Shown here in pieces: positions 34,036 through 43,829 of a stretch of 64,000 nucleotides of DNA (positions within the stretch are counted from its first letter, which is position 1; each line of letters begins with the position of its first letter). The notes under the pieces were generated by a model. That model saw only the letters and a program-made list of their open reading frames with translations. It ran no database searches and had not been told where the DNA came from. The DNA is from Arthrobacter antibioticus (lineage in GTDB: Bacteria > Actinomycetota > Actinomycetes > Actinomycetales > Micrococcaceae), in NCBI RefSeq assembly GCF_030063205.1, contig NZ_JASISQ010000005.1:1-64000 (forward strand), in the 5' to 3' direction. Made by a program: the position numbers and the translations under genes.

Positions 34036-36012
34036 CTAGGCCTTTAGCGACTCGACGATCTGGTTCATGACCGTGTTATCGGCAAGGGTTGAGGAATCGC
34101 CGGCTGCACGGCCCTCCGCTACGTCCTTGAGGAGACGGCGCATGATCTTGCCTGAGCGGGTTTTGGGTAGTTCCGGCACAACCAAGATGGTTTTTGGTTT
34201 GGCGATGGGACCAATTTCCTTGCCTACGTGGTTGCGCAAGGTGGTGACGATGTCGTCATCTTCTACAGCGGAACCGCGCAGAATCACAAATGCCACAACT
34301 GCTTGACCGGTGGTTTCATCCGCTGCACCTACAACTGCTGCCTCCGCAACGGAGGGATGGCTGACAAGGGCAGATTCGATTTCCGTGGTGGAAAGTCGGT
34401 GCCCGGACACGTTCATGACGTCATCAACGCGGCCCAGCAACCAAACGTCGCCGTCTTCATCCCATTTGGCGCCGTCGCCGGCGAAGTACATGTCATCGAA
34501 ACGAGACCAGTACGTGTCTTTGTAGCGTTCGTTGTCGCCCCAAATTCCACGCAACATCGCCGGCCATGGTTCGCGGATCACCAAGTAGCCGCCGTGCCCG
34601 TTGCCCACTGAAGCGCCCATCTCATCAACCACGTCAACGGCGATCCCTGGCATGGGCACCTGAGCCGATCCGGGTTTGGTGCTGGTAACCCCGGGTAGTG
34701 GGGCAATCATGATGGCCCCAGTCTCCGTCTGCCACCACGTGTCCACGATGGGTGCCTGGTTCCCACCAATGACACGGCGGTACCACATCCAGGCCTCAGG
34801 GTTGATGGGTTCGCCCACAGAACCGAGAAGTCGAATGGAGGAAAGATCGTACTTGGCGGGGATATCCTCGCCCCACTTCATGAAAGTTCGAATCGCGGTG
34901 GGTGCAGTGTACAAAATCGATACTTTGTACTTTTGTACGATCTCCCAAAAGCGGCCCTGGTGGGGGGAATCCGGGGTTCCCTCATACATGACCTGGGTTG
35001 CCCCGTTGATCAGTGGCGCATAGGTGACATAGGAGTGGCCGGTGACCCATCCGACGTCGGCCGTACACCAGAAAACATCCGTTTCCGGGTGCAGGTCAAA
35101 CACGGCGCGATGGGTGTAAGCCGTTTGTGTGAGGTAGCCGCCGGTGGTGTGCAGGATGCCTTTTGGCTTCCCCGTGGTCCCAGAGGTATACAGAATGAAT
35201 AGCGGATGCTCGGCGGCGTGGCCAATGGCTGTGTGCTCGATCGATGCGGTGCCCACAGTGTCATCCCACCAAACATCGCGGCCCGCAACCCAGTCGACGT
35301 CCTGACCATTGCGCTTGACAACAACAACGTGCTGGACGCTGTGCCCGGGGGCACTCAAGGCTTCGTCAACAGCAGTCTTTAAGGAACTTGGCTTGCCCCG
35401 ACGGAAAGTTCCATCAGCGGTGATAACAAGCTTGGCTTCGGCGTCATCTACGCGTGAACGAAGGGCGTCCGCGGAGAAGCCGCCAAAAACAACAGAATGG
35501 ATGGCGCCAATGCGGGCGCAGGCCAGCAGCGTGATGACGGCTTCGGGAATCATGGGCAGGTAAACCGCCACGCGGTCACCCTTAATAAGTCCCAGAGTCT
35601 GGAAAGCGTTGGCGGCCTTTTTGACCTCTTCGGTCAACTGCGCGTACGTGTAAGTGCGAGTATCGCCTGGCTCACCCTCAAAGTAGATGGCCACGCGGTT
35701 GCCATTGCCGGCCTCAACGTGACGGTCCAGCGCGTTGTAGGCAGCGTTGATTTCGCCGTCCTCAAACCATGTTGCAAAAGGTGGGTTGGTCCAATCAAGT
35801 GTCTTTGTGAAGGGCTTGGACCAGCTCAGGAGTTCGCGCGCCTGCTGGGCCCAGAATTCCGGACGGTCAGCGGCGGCCTTGGCATATTCGTCACCATGGA
35901 TCACCGAGTTGGCGACAAATTCCGGGCTCGGCTCGAACTGGCGGCTCTCCGTGAGTAAGTTCTCCAGCGCATCCCCGGACTGGTTGTCCGCTGCGGTTGT
36001 GACCTCAGACAT
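34036..36012 (-). CDS. acs: Acetyl-CoA synthetase
   Basis: A 658-residue AMP-forming acyl-CoA synthetase that activates acetate. The P-loop-like [20 protein letters not shown] motif and the [15 protein letters not shown] region with the acetate-pocket Trp mark it as Acs rather than a longer-chain synthetase. The C-terminal [12 protein letters not shown] holds the Lys that Gcn5-type acetyltransferases modify to switch the enzyme off. The start has AAGGGATTTTAG before ATG. The upstream region has a partial Crp box, fitting its nearness to the crp gene and the known Crp control of acs in other bacteria. Confidence 0.97.
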   Translation of the reverse strand: MSEVTTAADNQSGDALENLLTESRQFEPSPEFVANSVIHGDEYAKAAADRPEFWAQQARELLSWSKPFTKTLDWTNPPFATWFEDGEINAAYNALDRHVEAGNGNRVAIYFEGEPGDTRTYTYAQLTEEVKKAANAFQTLGLIKGDRVAVYLPMIPEAVITLLACARIGAIHSVVFGGFSADALRSRVDDAEAKLVITADGTFRRGKPSSLKTAVDEALSAPGHSVQHVVVVKRNGQDVDWVAGRDVWWDDTVGTASIEHTAIGHAAEHPLFILYTSGTTGKPKGILHTTGGYLTQTAYTHRAVFDLHPETDVFWCTADVGWVTGHSYVTYAPLINGATQVMYEGTPDSPHQGRFWEIVQKYKVSILYTAPTAIRTFMKWGEDIPAKYDLSSIRLLGSVGEPINPEAWMWYRRVIGGNQAPIVDTWWQTETGAIMIAPLPGVTSTKPGSAQVPMPGIAVDVVDEMGASVGNGHGGYLVIREPWPAMLRGIWGDNERYKDTYWSRFDDMYFAGDGAKWDEDGDVWLLGRVDDVMNVSGHRLSTTEIESALVSHPSVAEAAVVGAADETTGQAVVAFVILRGSAVEDDDIVTTLRNHVGKEIGPIAKPKTILVVPELPKTRSGKIMRRLLKDVAEGRAAGDSSTLADNTVMNQIVESLKA

Positions 36013-36351
36013 CTAAAATCCCTTCGTTCCTTCTTAGCTGATGCCCCGTTGAATCCAGATGCGTGGCTTTTACCTCTTGGGAAGGCGGAGATACGCGAAA
36101 TGGATACTGGGGGGGCAACGTTTTATTCCAGCTTTAACTGTAGCCCTTTGGGGAACATAACGTGTCTGTCGTCACAGCTCAACGGGTCCAATGGCGTCAT
36201 ATCTGCGCTCAAGTGCATCCACAGGCTCCCTACGTTGATGGGTAGTTCTCCCCATTAGGGCATTTTAGAGCTGTTTAAGCTGTGGCTGGCTAGTGTTGCT
36301 TGGCTGGGGTAACTAGGCTGGATAGCGAACGTGACTTTGAGGAGTAAGACC
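36013..36351. promoter_or_regulatory. Divergent region, acs / membrane protein
   Basis: About 340 bases that should contain the promoters of both genes. A possible Crp/GlxR box, CGTGT-ctgtcg-TCACA, lies at 36161-36176: eight of ten consensus positions. The start of the plus-strand gene has GAGGAG at 36339-36344. Nothing else stands out. Confidence 0.35.
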
Positions 36352-37734
36352 ATGACAGAGCAACACACGCCTTCTAAGCAGGCAGCTACCAGCCCTGAGA
36401 ACTCGGCTGTCAGCAACGCCGTAGTTGGCCCGCTGACCATACGGGACCTTGTTGTCCTGGGCGGCGTAGCGATCATTTTTATCGCCTCAGTGGTGCCGAT
36501 CATTGTGACAATCGCGGGCAGCCTGAACATCTGGAACACCAGTGGGCTGTTCTTCCTTGGGATAGGAGTCATCCTGCCGCTGGTAGTTGGTGGCCTGTTC
36601 CTGGCACGCAGGCTGAGCCCGCAAACCCAGGTCCGGGTTGGGTCACTTTCAATTGATCAGTTCGCCTCAGTGGTGGCCGCCTTCGCCACATTTTTCTTCT
36701 TCACCGGCACAGTAACCAACTTCAGTTTCGCTCTTCTGGTGGGGTTGGTTGGATCGTTGATCCTTCTGGCAGCCACCGTTTGCGCCCAGTGGATACCTTT
36801 CCTCGCCTCCGACTTTGCCGGCCGCGTTGAGGTTCCTGCACATATTGCGGCGCGTGACGCCGTACCAGCGCACAAGCGTCCCGCTGCACCCAAGCCGGTA
36901 GTCGCCAACCAGAACGGCGGCGGAGCATTTGGTCAGGGCAAGCCCCAAGGGCCCGGGGCTCAGGGGCAATATGTGCCCGGCCAGACGACGCAGGCTCCTG
37001 TAGGTGGGCAGCAGAACCAGCCGACAGGTGCTTGGCCCGCAGCACAGGAACACTCCGGGCACACCTCCGCTGGCCAAATCTTCACCCCGGCGAATAGCTC
37101 CACGGGCCCAGCTCAGGCTGGATCCGCTGCGGCGGACACGAGCCATGCCCCGGCTGCTGCGGCCGCGGCAGCCGTTGCAGCGGAGGGCGTTTCCTGGGAC
37201 GGCGCAAATATCGCGGACACCCACGGGCACGCATCCAGCTCAGCTGCGGCTCCGGCACAGCTTTCAAATCAAGCTCCCGCGCCGGCACACGGTTCCTCGG
37301 ATTCAAGCACAGCCGTTCGCTCCGACGATGGCGCAGCAACCACCTTGAACCCGCAGGTTGCGGTGCCAGCAAAGGAGAGCGCCCCCGCAAAGGGCGACTC
37401 CGCTCTTTCGCGCCCAAGCACCACTGACCCAAGCACCACTGACCCCGGCACCACTCATGGTGACGCGTCACCGGCTAAGGAGAGCATTGCTGCCACGGTT
37501 AGCCCCAAAACCAGCGCCGCAGCCGTGATTGCCGAGCCGTTCTGGTTTGCGGTGGATCGGCCACAGAACGTGATCGATGATAAATCACGCCAATTTGTTT
37601 TCAAGCTGACACCGGGCTCGTGGATTCTGGCTTTGGAGGACCGCGGGACCAGCTTCCTCGTTCAGAACAACCATGGCAAGACGGGTGTTCTGCTGGACAT
37701 TGTGGGAATTGAGCGCGCCTCGGATAGTGCTTAA
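36352..37734 (+). CDS. Membrane protein with Pro/Ala/Gln-rich tail and small C-terminal domain
   Basis: A 460-residue protein of unknown function. Four hydrophobic helices lie in the first 155 residues (LVVLGGVAIIFIASVV, FFLGIGVILPLVVGG, FASVVAAFATFFFF, LVGLVGSLILL). A 200-residue low-complexity region rich in Pro, Ala, Gln and Ser follows (PKPVVANQNGGG, TTDPSTTDPGTT), with a 15-base direct repeat in the DNA at about 37418-37447. A compact C-terminal segment (about 390-455, FWFAVDRPQNVID through VLLDIVGIE) looks conserved and may be a small beta domain. It ends five bases before nth. Similar proteins beside nth are common in Arthrobacter. Confidence 0.75.
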   Translation: MTEQHTPSKQAATSPENSAVSNAVVGPLTIRDLVVLGGVAIIFIASVVPIIVTIAGSLNIWNTSGLFFLGIGVILPLVVGGLFLARRLSPQTQVRVGSLSIDQFASVVAAFATFFFFTGTVTNFSFALLVGLVGSLILLAATVCAQWIPFLASDFAGRVEVPAHIAARDAVPAHKRPAAPKPVVANQNGGGAFGQGKPQGPGAQGQYVPGQTTQAPVGGQQNQPTGAWPAAQEHSGHTSAGQIFTPANSSTGPAQAGSAAADTSHAPAAAAAAAVAAEGVSWDGANIADTHGHASSSAAAPAQLSNQAPAPAHGSSDSSTAVRSDDGAATTLNPQVAVPAKESAPAKGDSALSRPSTTDPSTTDPGTTHGDASPAKESIAATVSPKTSAAAVIAEPFWFAVDRPQNVIDDKSRQFVFKLTPGSWILALEDRGTSFLVQNNHGKTGVLLDIVGIERASDSA

Positions 37735-37739
37735 CGGCC

Positions 37740-38576
37740 ATGGTTGTGGCAGCGGAATCGGCGCTGGGTCTCAAGCGTCGTGCCCGCAAGATCAATCGTG
37801 AGCTGGCGCAGCTCTACCCCTATGCCCACGCAGAGCTGGATTTTCGGAATCCGTTTGAATTGCTGGTGGCCACGGTACTCTCAGCTCAAACCACTGATAT
37901 CCGTGTCAATGCTGTAACTCCGGCACTTTTCGCTCGTTTTCCTACGCCAATAATGTTGGCCCAGGCGCACAGCGTGGAGTTGGAGGAGCTGATCAAGTCA
38001 ACAGGATTTTTTCGGGCCAAGTCAGCGAATCTGCTTGCCCTGGCGAACCGCCTGGTTGATGAGTACGACGGCGAGGTGCCTGGGTCGCTTGAGGCTTTAG
38101 TGACGCTGCCTGGAGTGGGGAGAAAGACGGCCAATGTGGTGTTGGGTAATGCTTTTGGGGTTCCTGGGATCACTATCGACACCCACTTCATCAGATTGGC
38201 CCGTCGTTTTGGCTGGACAGAGTCCACAGACCCTGTCCGCATTGAAGCAGACGTTGCGGCTTTGTTTGAATCCAAAGACTGGACAATGGTTTCTCATCGT
38301 GTTGTGTTTCATGGGAGGCGCATCTGCCACGCACGGAAGCCAGCGTGCGGGGTTTGCCCCATCGCCCACCTGTGCCCTTCCTACGGGGACGGTGAGGTCG
38401 ATCCAGTGAAAGCGGCGAAGCTGCTCAAATATGAGTTGGCACCCGGGCAAGAGGAACTGCTGGCACGGATGCTGGCTGATGTGGATAATGCCGCTCGCTA
38501 CCGTCAGGAATCCCAACTGGCGGCAAGGACCAAGAATGGGTCCCAAGAAATTTTGGCCACGGGAACCCAAGGGTGA
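37740..38576 (+). CDS. nth: Endonuclease III
   Basis: A 278-residue base-excision repair glycosylase/AP lyase for oxidised pyrimidines. The helix-hairpin-helix LPGVGRKTANVVLGNAFG contains the catalytic Lys, and TIDTHFIRLARR the catalytic Asp. The [4Fe-4S] ligands follow as CHARKPACGVCPIAHLC (C-x6-C-x2-C-x5-C). The C-terminus extends about 50 residues past the cluster, compared with E. coli Nth; this tail (from VDPVKAAKLLKY) is common in actinobacteria. The stop codon overlaps the GTG of the next NUDIX gene (GTGA). Confidence 0.96.
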   Translation: MVVAAESALGLKRRARKINRELAQLYPYAHAELDFRNPFELLVATVLSAQTTDIRVNAVTPALFARFPTPIMLAQAHSVELEELIKSTGFFRAKSANLLALANRLVDEYDGEVPGSLEALVTLPGVGRKTANVVLGNAFGVPGITIDTHFIRLARRFGWTESTDPVRIEADVAALFESKDWTMVSHRVVFHGRRICHARKPACGVCPIAHLCPSYGDGEVDPVKAAKLLKYELAPGQEELLARMLADVDNAARYRQESQLAARTKNGSQEILATGTQG

Positions 38577-39268
38577 GTGCCTACACGGATTTAGTAGTAT
38601 TGGCTGGGAAAGCAGCAGCCACTGCGGCGCTTCCTGATGCGGCCACATTGGGTCGGGCCACTCTGTGGAAGATGCCTATGGATCCCGCCACAACTCGCAA
38701 AGCTGCTGTGCTGATGCTCTTTGGTGCCTTGGATGACATACCTGCGGCCTCAACGAAACCGCTCGCTTCAGCAGATTTGGATGTACTGCTGATTGAGCGT
38801 GCACTCACGTTAAACGATCATCCGGGGCAGGTGGCTTTCCCCGGTGGGGGAGTGGATGTTGGAGACGCATCCATCACCGCTGCTGCATTGCGGGAAGCTG
38901 AGGAAGAAACCGGGCTCGATCCCTTGGGGATTGAAGTTCTGGGGCTGCTGCCCGAGGTCCCCTTGCCAGTGAGTAATTTTGTGGTAACTCCTGTAGTTGG
39001 CTGGTGGGCAAAACAAACACCTGTCAACGTGGTGGATTATGGCGAATCAGCCCAAGTATTTAGGGTTCCTGTCCGGGACCTCTTGGACCCGGACAACCGT
39101 TTTACGGCTGTGCTGGTCCGTGAGGGGCATACTCATCGCGGCCCCGCGTTCGCTGTCAATGGCGTGGTGGTGTGGGGATTCACGGCTGGCATTCTCACGT
39201 ATGTGTTTGAGGAAATGGGTTGGGCTGTGCCGTGGGACGCGCAGCGCGAAATTCCGGCGCCGCTCTAA
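38573..39268 (+). CDS. CoA pyrophosphatase, NUDIX family
   Basis: A 231-residue NUDIX protein of the CoA-pyrophosphatase type. It has LTLNDHPGQVAFPGGGVDVGD, in which the HPGQVAFPGG region is the CoA-specific extension, and ALREAEEETGL for the catalytic helix. A Glu-for-Asp change in the box (GD instead of E) is normal in this branch. It hydrolyses CoA to phosphopantetheine and 3',5'-ADP, probably to trim oxidised CoA. Translation is coupled to nth by a four-base overlap. The order nth / CoA-NUDIX is conserved in actinobacteria (Rv3674c, Rv3672c). Confidence 0.9.
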   Translation: MSAYTDLVVLAGKAAATAALPDAATLGRATLWKMPMDPATTRKAAVLMLFGALDDIPAASTKPLASADLDVLLIERALTLNDHPGQVAFPGGGVDVGDASITAAALREAEEETGLDPLGIEVLGLLPEVPLPVSNFVVTPVVGWWAKQTPVNVVDYGESAQVFRVPVRDLLDPDNRFTAVLVREGHTHRGPAFAVNGVVVWGFTAGILTYVFEEMGWAVPWDAQREIPAPL

Positions 39269-39336
39269 ATTAGGCGTCCAGCTCATCTGAGCACACCAGT
39301 CGGGGAGATGATTGGCCGGGCGTGATTATTTGCGTC

Positions 39337-41067
39337 CTATTTCGCATCGGCGTAGCACGGAACAACGGTGACTTTGACAGGAAATTCCAGTGGAATGTTG
39401 CCAAAGATCAGTCCAGTTGCTGCACGGGAGGACTCATGCAAAATAGTCGTGACTTCATCCACCAAGCCAAGCGGACAATGCACCACCACCTCGTCGTGGA
39501 GGAAAGCCACCAACTGCGGTGTACCAATTGCTGGGTTGGCACCGGCAGGAGGGAGGGTGGCAGCGAGGACCCGCAAGCGACGTCTCAATTCAGCCAACCA
39601 GCAACACGCCCATTCTGCAGCCGTTCCCTGAACCACAAAATTGCGGGTAAAACGGCCTCTTGAGCGAGCTGCCGACTCTGCCCGGCGCTGTTCCTGAGCG
39701 GTAGAGCTTTGCTGCCCAGCATGCCATTCTTGGGTAGTGGCGGGTGTGCTGCGGCCCAGGTAGGTGCTGACGCGTTCGCCGCGCTCGCCGGCACGGGCGG
39801 CCTGTTCCACAAAATCCAGTGCGCGGGGATACATACGGGCAAGCTGGGGCACTAATCTGCCGGATTCCCCGGAGGTGGCGCCATAGATGGCACCAAGCAA
39901 AGCGACCTTGGCCATGCTGCGGTCACCGCCAAATCCTTGAGTCGCAATTCCGGCGTAGAGATCCTTGTTTTTTCCGGCAGAGTCCTGACCGGCGGCGGCC
40001 ATGGCGCTATCCTGTGCGAGCGCGGCCAGCACTCGAGGCTCCAGCTGGGCCGCGTCTGCGACCACGAACGTGTGCCCGGGGTCGGCAACGGCGGCCCCCC
40101 GAATCTGCGCGGGAATTTGCATGGCACCGCCACCACGAGAAGCCCACCGTCCTGACACGACACCGCCAACAACATACTCAGAGTGAAAGCGACCGACACG
40201 CACCCACTGCCTGAGCCAGTTCCAGCCGTTGGTGGTGAAAAGCCTGCTCAGTTTGCGGTACGTCAGCAGGGGTTCTATGGCAGGATGCTTGAACTCCATA
40301 AGCTCCCAGCTACGAGTTGATTTGACGTCAATTCCCGCTCTGTGCAGGGCCCGGATGAGGTCCTGCGGAGAGTCAGGATTCAGTGCGGGGGCGTTCAAAG
40401 CGGCGCGCAGCTCTGCGGCAAGCGCCTCCAATTTTTCCGGGCGGGCTTGATTTTGTGGTTCCGGACCAAGCAAGTCACTCAGCAACCTCCTATGCAGGTC
40501 TTCTCTCCAAGGCATACCTTCATACTGCATCTCTGCAGCCACTAAAGCACCAGCAGATTCTGCACTGAGCAAAAGTGTGAGCCTAGGCGGATGTGTGGAG
40601 GAACTCGTGGCTGCTTTTTGGGCACCAAGCTCCTTCGCTACGGTGGCAAGATCCCAGTCTTGACTCTCACTCTGGGTGGCGGGAGTCTGAAATAAACTTT
40701 CCTGCCCTGCCTGTGCGCCCGTGATCGATGAGTCTTCTCGCAGCAAGTGACTTTCCGGTGGCAACGAAGTGAATTGCTGGTGGTATTCGGTGAGTGCAGC
40801 AAATTCGGAGTCCAACAAAATGTTCTGACACAGGGATAGATCGTGGCACCGCTCTAGACGCACATTGGCGGCGAGCAGTGCGGGGTACCAATGTGAGGCC
40901 CTATCCCAAACCCAACGAGGATGGTGCGCATCTTCGATGTCGCGCACGAGTGAGGCTAGGGTGTCGAGGGCAACGGTTTGAAGGGAAGAAGCGGGGGCAC
41001 CGTCTTCATACCTGAGCTGAACCACGGCGGTGGAAGCTTCAGGGCCTGCGGCCAGCAATGCGTACAT
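39337..41067 (-). CDS. Stand-alone family A DNA polymerase (3'-5' exonuclease-like/polymerase)
   Basis: A 576-residue Pol I-like enzyme without the 5' nuclease domain. The polymerase half has motif A as DAAQLEPRVLAALA, motif B as DRSMAKVALLGAIYGATSG and motif C as LVAFLHDEVVVHC. The N-terminal 200 residues resemble a decayed 3'-5' exonuclease domain, with no clear DxE motif. Proteins of this kind are widespread in actinobacteria beside an ordinary polA and are annotated as bifunctional exonuclease/polymerase; the physiological role is unknown. ATG 41067 is chosen by similarity to relatives that start MYxLLA; the open frame extends to 41289. It is divergent from the Tad operon. Confidence 0.88.
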   Translation of the reverse strand: MYALLAAGPEASTAVVQLRYEDGAPASSLQTVALDTLASLVRDIEDAHHPRWVWDRASHWYPALLAANVRLERCHDLSLCQNILLDSEFAALTEYHQQFTSLPPESHLLREDSSITGAQAGQESLFQTPATQSESQDWDLATVAKELGAQKAATSSSTHPPRLTLLLSAESAGALVAAEMQYEGMPWREDLHRRLLSDLLGPEPQNQARPEKLEALAAELRAALNAPALNPDSPQDLIRALHRAGIDVKSTRSWELMEFKHPAIEPLLTYRKLSRLFTTNGWNWLRQWVRVGRFHSEYVVGGVVSGRWASRGGGAMQIPAQIRGAAVADPGHTFVVADAAQLEPRVLAALAQDSAMAAAGQDSAGKNKDLYAGIATQGFGGDRSMAKVALLGAIYGATSGESGRLVPQLARMYPRALDFVEQAARAGERGERVSTYLGRSTPATTQEWHAGQQSSTAQEQRRAESAARSRGRFTRNFVVQGTAAEWACCWLAELRRRLRVLAATLPPAGANPAIGTPQLVAFLHDEVVVHCPLGLVDEVTTILHESSRAATGLIFGNIPLEFPVKVTVVPCYADAK

Positions 41068-41187
41068 AGCTCCTATTCTCCACTGATGTGGCCCGTGGTT
41101 CCTCCACAGATAGGGCTGTCCTTGATCTTCCACACTTTGATGTCCATAGCTGTGTGCTTCGGCGGAAGAGAAGCGCACAGTTGCTTC

Positions 41188-42414
41188 ATGAAGCACCGAA
41201 ACAGTTTGCCCAACAGACCCGGATCGGAACAGTGGCTCCCGCGTCGCGACACCACAGTGTTGTTGCTCTCCGTTGGCACCGAGCTCCAAGGCGCAGTGGG
41301 GCGAGTCAGCGCTGCGGCGGCTGTCGAACTGATCGTGGAGGAGCGGTTGGACGCGGTTGCGGGGCCGTGGGATGAAGTGGCAGCAGTACTCATTGATGCG
41401 GTCGTGGCGGAGAAGACAGGACTGGACGTTGGATTTGCAGGGTGGCGTGGACCAACAATAATTGTTGGACTTGCACAGGATTCAGCGTTGATGTGGCATA
41501 GCGCCGAACGGCTGGGAGCCGACAGAGTAGCTGTTCTGCCAGATTCAGCCCCCTGGCTGGCGAACTATCTGAGTTGTTTGAAGAACCCCGCAACGGGTGC
41601 CGGCGTCGTGGGTGTTGTCGGGGGTTGCGGAGGGGCAGGCGCCTCAACGCTTGCCGTGCTTGTGGCAGCCGAGGCTGCTGAGCGAGGCACCCGGACTTTA
41701 TTGGTGGACGGGGACCCATGGGGTGGCGGCTTATGTGCCGCGTTATCTGCCGAGGCCAGCCCAGGGTTGCGTTGGCCGGAATTATTAATGGCTTCCGGGG
41801 CGATTAATCCAGAACAACTTGCCATGTCCCTTCCTCAGGTTGCGGGGCTGACCCTGTTGTCCTGGGACAGCGGCCATAACGCAGGGAACGCCGGCACCAT
41901 GGACGGGTCATTCTCCGGTCTATCTAGGGGTGGCGCGACTCCAGCTCCCGGAGAGGATGCCACCCACACGCGGACGGCTATTGGAGAGGTGATGAGGTCC
42001 GCACGTGGAGCCTTTGGACTAATTGTCGTGGATTTGGGCAGAACACCGGAAGCCTTTAGTTCGTTGGCGTTGCAATGCGACGGGTTAGTGGTGGTGATCC
42101 CTGCACGGGCGCGTGCTCTAGCAGCTACACGGCAAATGATGACTGTCCTGCCGCCAATGCCGGTAGGTGCAGTTGTGCGTGGGGCGCTGGGGGAGGGGCT
42201 GGATGCAACTATGGTTGCTAGCGCTGTGGGGCTGCCTCTTGTGGGCAGACTGCCACAACTGCGCGGGGTCAGCGAGGCTTTGGAGTCGCAGCGCCTGTTG
42301 GAACTGTTGCGGCGTAGACCCGTGCGAGTTGTTGTCGCCAACATCTTGGACTGGATGGTTGGGGATAGCCCGCGCAGTGACACTGGCACCGGTTTAAACG
42401 GGAGCAAACCATGA
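41188..42414 (+). CDS. ssd: Ssd/CpaE-like septum-site-determining protein of the Tad locus
   Basis: A MinD-like ATPase of about 408 residues and the first gene of the Tad pilus cluster. The deviant Walker A is GVVGGCGGAGASTLA, with Ser-Thr in place of the usual Lys-Thr, as in CpaE/Ssd proteins; LLVDGDPWGGG and IVVDLGRTPEAF follow. In mycobacteria Ssd is linked with septum placement; in other bacteria CpaE places the pilus at the pole. The start is uncertain, since neither ATG 41140, ATG 41188 nor GTG 41257 has a clear ribosome binding site. It overlaps tadA by four bases. Confidence 0.85.
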   Translation: MKHRNSLPNRPGSEQWLPRRDTTVLLLSVGTELQGAVGRVSAAAAVELIVEERLDAVAGPWDEVAAVLIDAVVAEKTGLDVGFAGWRGPTIIVGLAQDSALMWHSAERLGADRVAVLPDSAPWLANYLSCLKNPATGAGVVGVVGGCGGAGASTLAVLVAAEAAERGTRTLLVDGDPWGGGLCAALSAEASPGLRWPELLMASGAINPEQLAMSLPQVAGLTLLSWDSGHNAGNAGTMDGSFSGLSRGGATPAPGEDATHTRTAIGEVMRSARGAFGLIVVDLGRTPEAFSSLALQCDGLVVVIPARARALAATRQMMTVLPPMPVGAVVRGALGEGLDATMVASAVGLPLVGRLPQLRGVSEALESQRLLELLRRRPVRVVVANILDWMVGDSPRSDTGTGLNGSKP

Positions 42415-43829
42415 ATGCGCAACGGCAGACCGGCAGCCACACACCAGACCCTTGGGGAGGGCCAGTCGACGCGGACCTGTTGGACGTTGTCAGGCGCAGC
42501 GTTCTTTCCCGATCGGGCCCGGTGACAGACCTGCAGATGGCTGCGGCAGTAAGGGAAAGCGGCAGGCTGCTTGGGGCAGCTGGATCTTTGCTTGCCATGG
42601 AGCGAATCGCGGCGGAACTCAATGGACTGGGGCCGTTGCAAGGATTGGCCAAAGACCCTCATGTGACCGATATTTTCGTCAATGCCCCTGACTCTGTTTG
42701 GCAGGACCGTGGCGATGGGCCAGAACGAGTGCCAGTGGAATTTTCCACTGAGGAAGAACTTCGCGCATTCGCAGTGCGGCTGGTTGCCAGTGGCGGACGC
42801 AGACTCGATGAAAGTAGTCCGTGTGTTGACGTGAAAATAGCCTGCGGCTATCGAATCCACGCTGTTTTGCCGCCGATCTCTGCCGCAGGGACACTGCTTT
42901 CCATCCGAATCAAACGCCGCACTGTCCTGACGTTGGCAGAAATGGTTGCGACTGGGAGCATCCACCCTTTTCTAGCCCAAGTGCTGGTTGCCGTAGTGGA
43001 GCGGAGGCTGAACTTTCTCATCAGTGGTGCAACAGGGGCTGGCAAAACCACACTGTTGTCAACGCTTTTGGGCTTGTGCCCTGCCAGAGAACGGCTGGTA
43101 CTCATAGAGGATGCAGCCGAGCTGGACCCGGAGCATCCGCACGTTGTGACTTTGGAAGCGCGTCATGAAAATGCGGAAGGGGCTGGCGCTTTAGATTTGG
43201 CGGAATTGGTCCGCCACGCCCTGCGCATGAACCCGGGTCGGCTCATTGTTGGCGAGTGCCGAGGAAAGGAAGTTCGCGAACTGTTGATGGCCATGAACAC
43301 CGGTCATAGTGGCGGCGGCGGAACAATCCACGCAAATAGCGCTCACGACGTCCCAGCCAGGTTGGCAGCTTTAGGAGCACTTGCCTCCATGAGCCCGGAA
43401 GCGGTGTTTTTACAAGGCGCCAGCGCATTGGATATTGTCATCCACCTAGTGAGGATCAGGGGGCTCCGGGTGGTCTCTGAGGTGGCCGTCGTAGCTTTGC
43501 ACAACAAGGGACTTGATATTATTCCAGCGCTCTCACTTGCTGCTTGTGGGAACGGCATGGAGGCTGAGGCCAAGGAATCCGTTGAACAGCAGTGGGTGGC
43601 TCGAGGAAGGGCTGGCAGGCACGCAGGTCAGCCTGACAGTCTGGCCAGTAGGGATTCAGCTAGCCTCACTCCCAAAGACTCTGAGCGGATATCATCCGAA
43701 TTGATCAAAGGCCCCGGCTGGCCCATACTGGCGGCGCGACTAGGCTTCGATGAGCGTCTCGATGCGCAACCCAGCGAAAAATATACTGCCAACAAAATCG
43801 CTGCCGACAAACTCAATGAGAAGCCATGA
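42411..43829 (+). CDS. tadA: TadA/CpaF-type secretion ATPase
   Basis: A 472-residue type II/IV secretion hexameric ATPase that powers Flp pilus assembly. Walker A is GATGAGKTT around residue 206; LVLIEDAAELDPEHPHVV holds the Asp box, and IVGECRGKEVRELLMAMNTGHSGG the Walker B and His box with Arg. The N-terminal domain (VTDIFVNAPDSVW) is characteristic of the family. The last 90 residues are a low-complexity tail not found in most relatives. Start and stop overlap the neighbouring genes by four bases, so the operon is tightly coupled. It corresponds to Rv3659c. Confidence 0.95.
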   Translation: MNAQRQTGSHTPDPWGGPVDADLLDVVRRSVLSRSGPVTDLQMAAAVRESGRLLGAAGSLLAMERIAAELNGLGPLQGLAKDPHVTDIFVNAPDSVWQDRGDGPERVPVEFSTEEELRAFAVRLVASGGRRLDESSPCVDVKIACGYRIHAVLPPISAAGTLLSIRIKRRTVLTLAEMVATGSIHPFLAQVLVAVVERRLNFLISGATGAGKTTLLSTLLGLCPARERLVLIEDAAELDPEHPHVVTLEARHENAEGAGALDLAELVRHALRMNPGRLIVGECRGKEVRELLMAMNTGHSGGGGTIHANSAHDVPARLAALGALASMSPEAVFLQGASALDIVIHLVRIRGLRVVSEVAVVALHNKGLDIIPALSLAACGNGMEAEAKESVEQQWVARGRAGRHAGQPDSLASRDSASLTPKDSERISSELIKGPGWPILAARLGFDERLDAQPSEKYTANKIAADKLNEKP

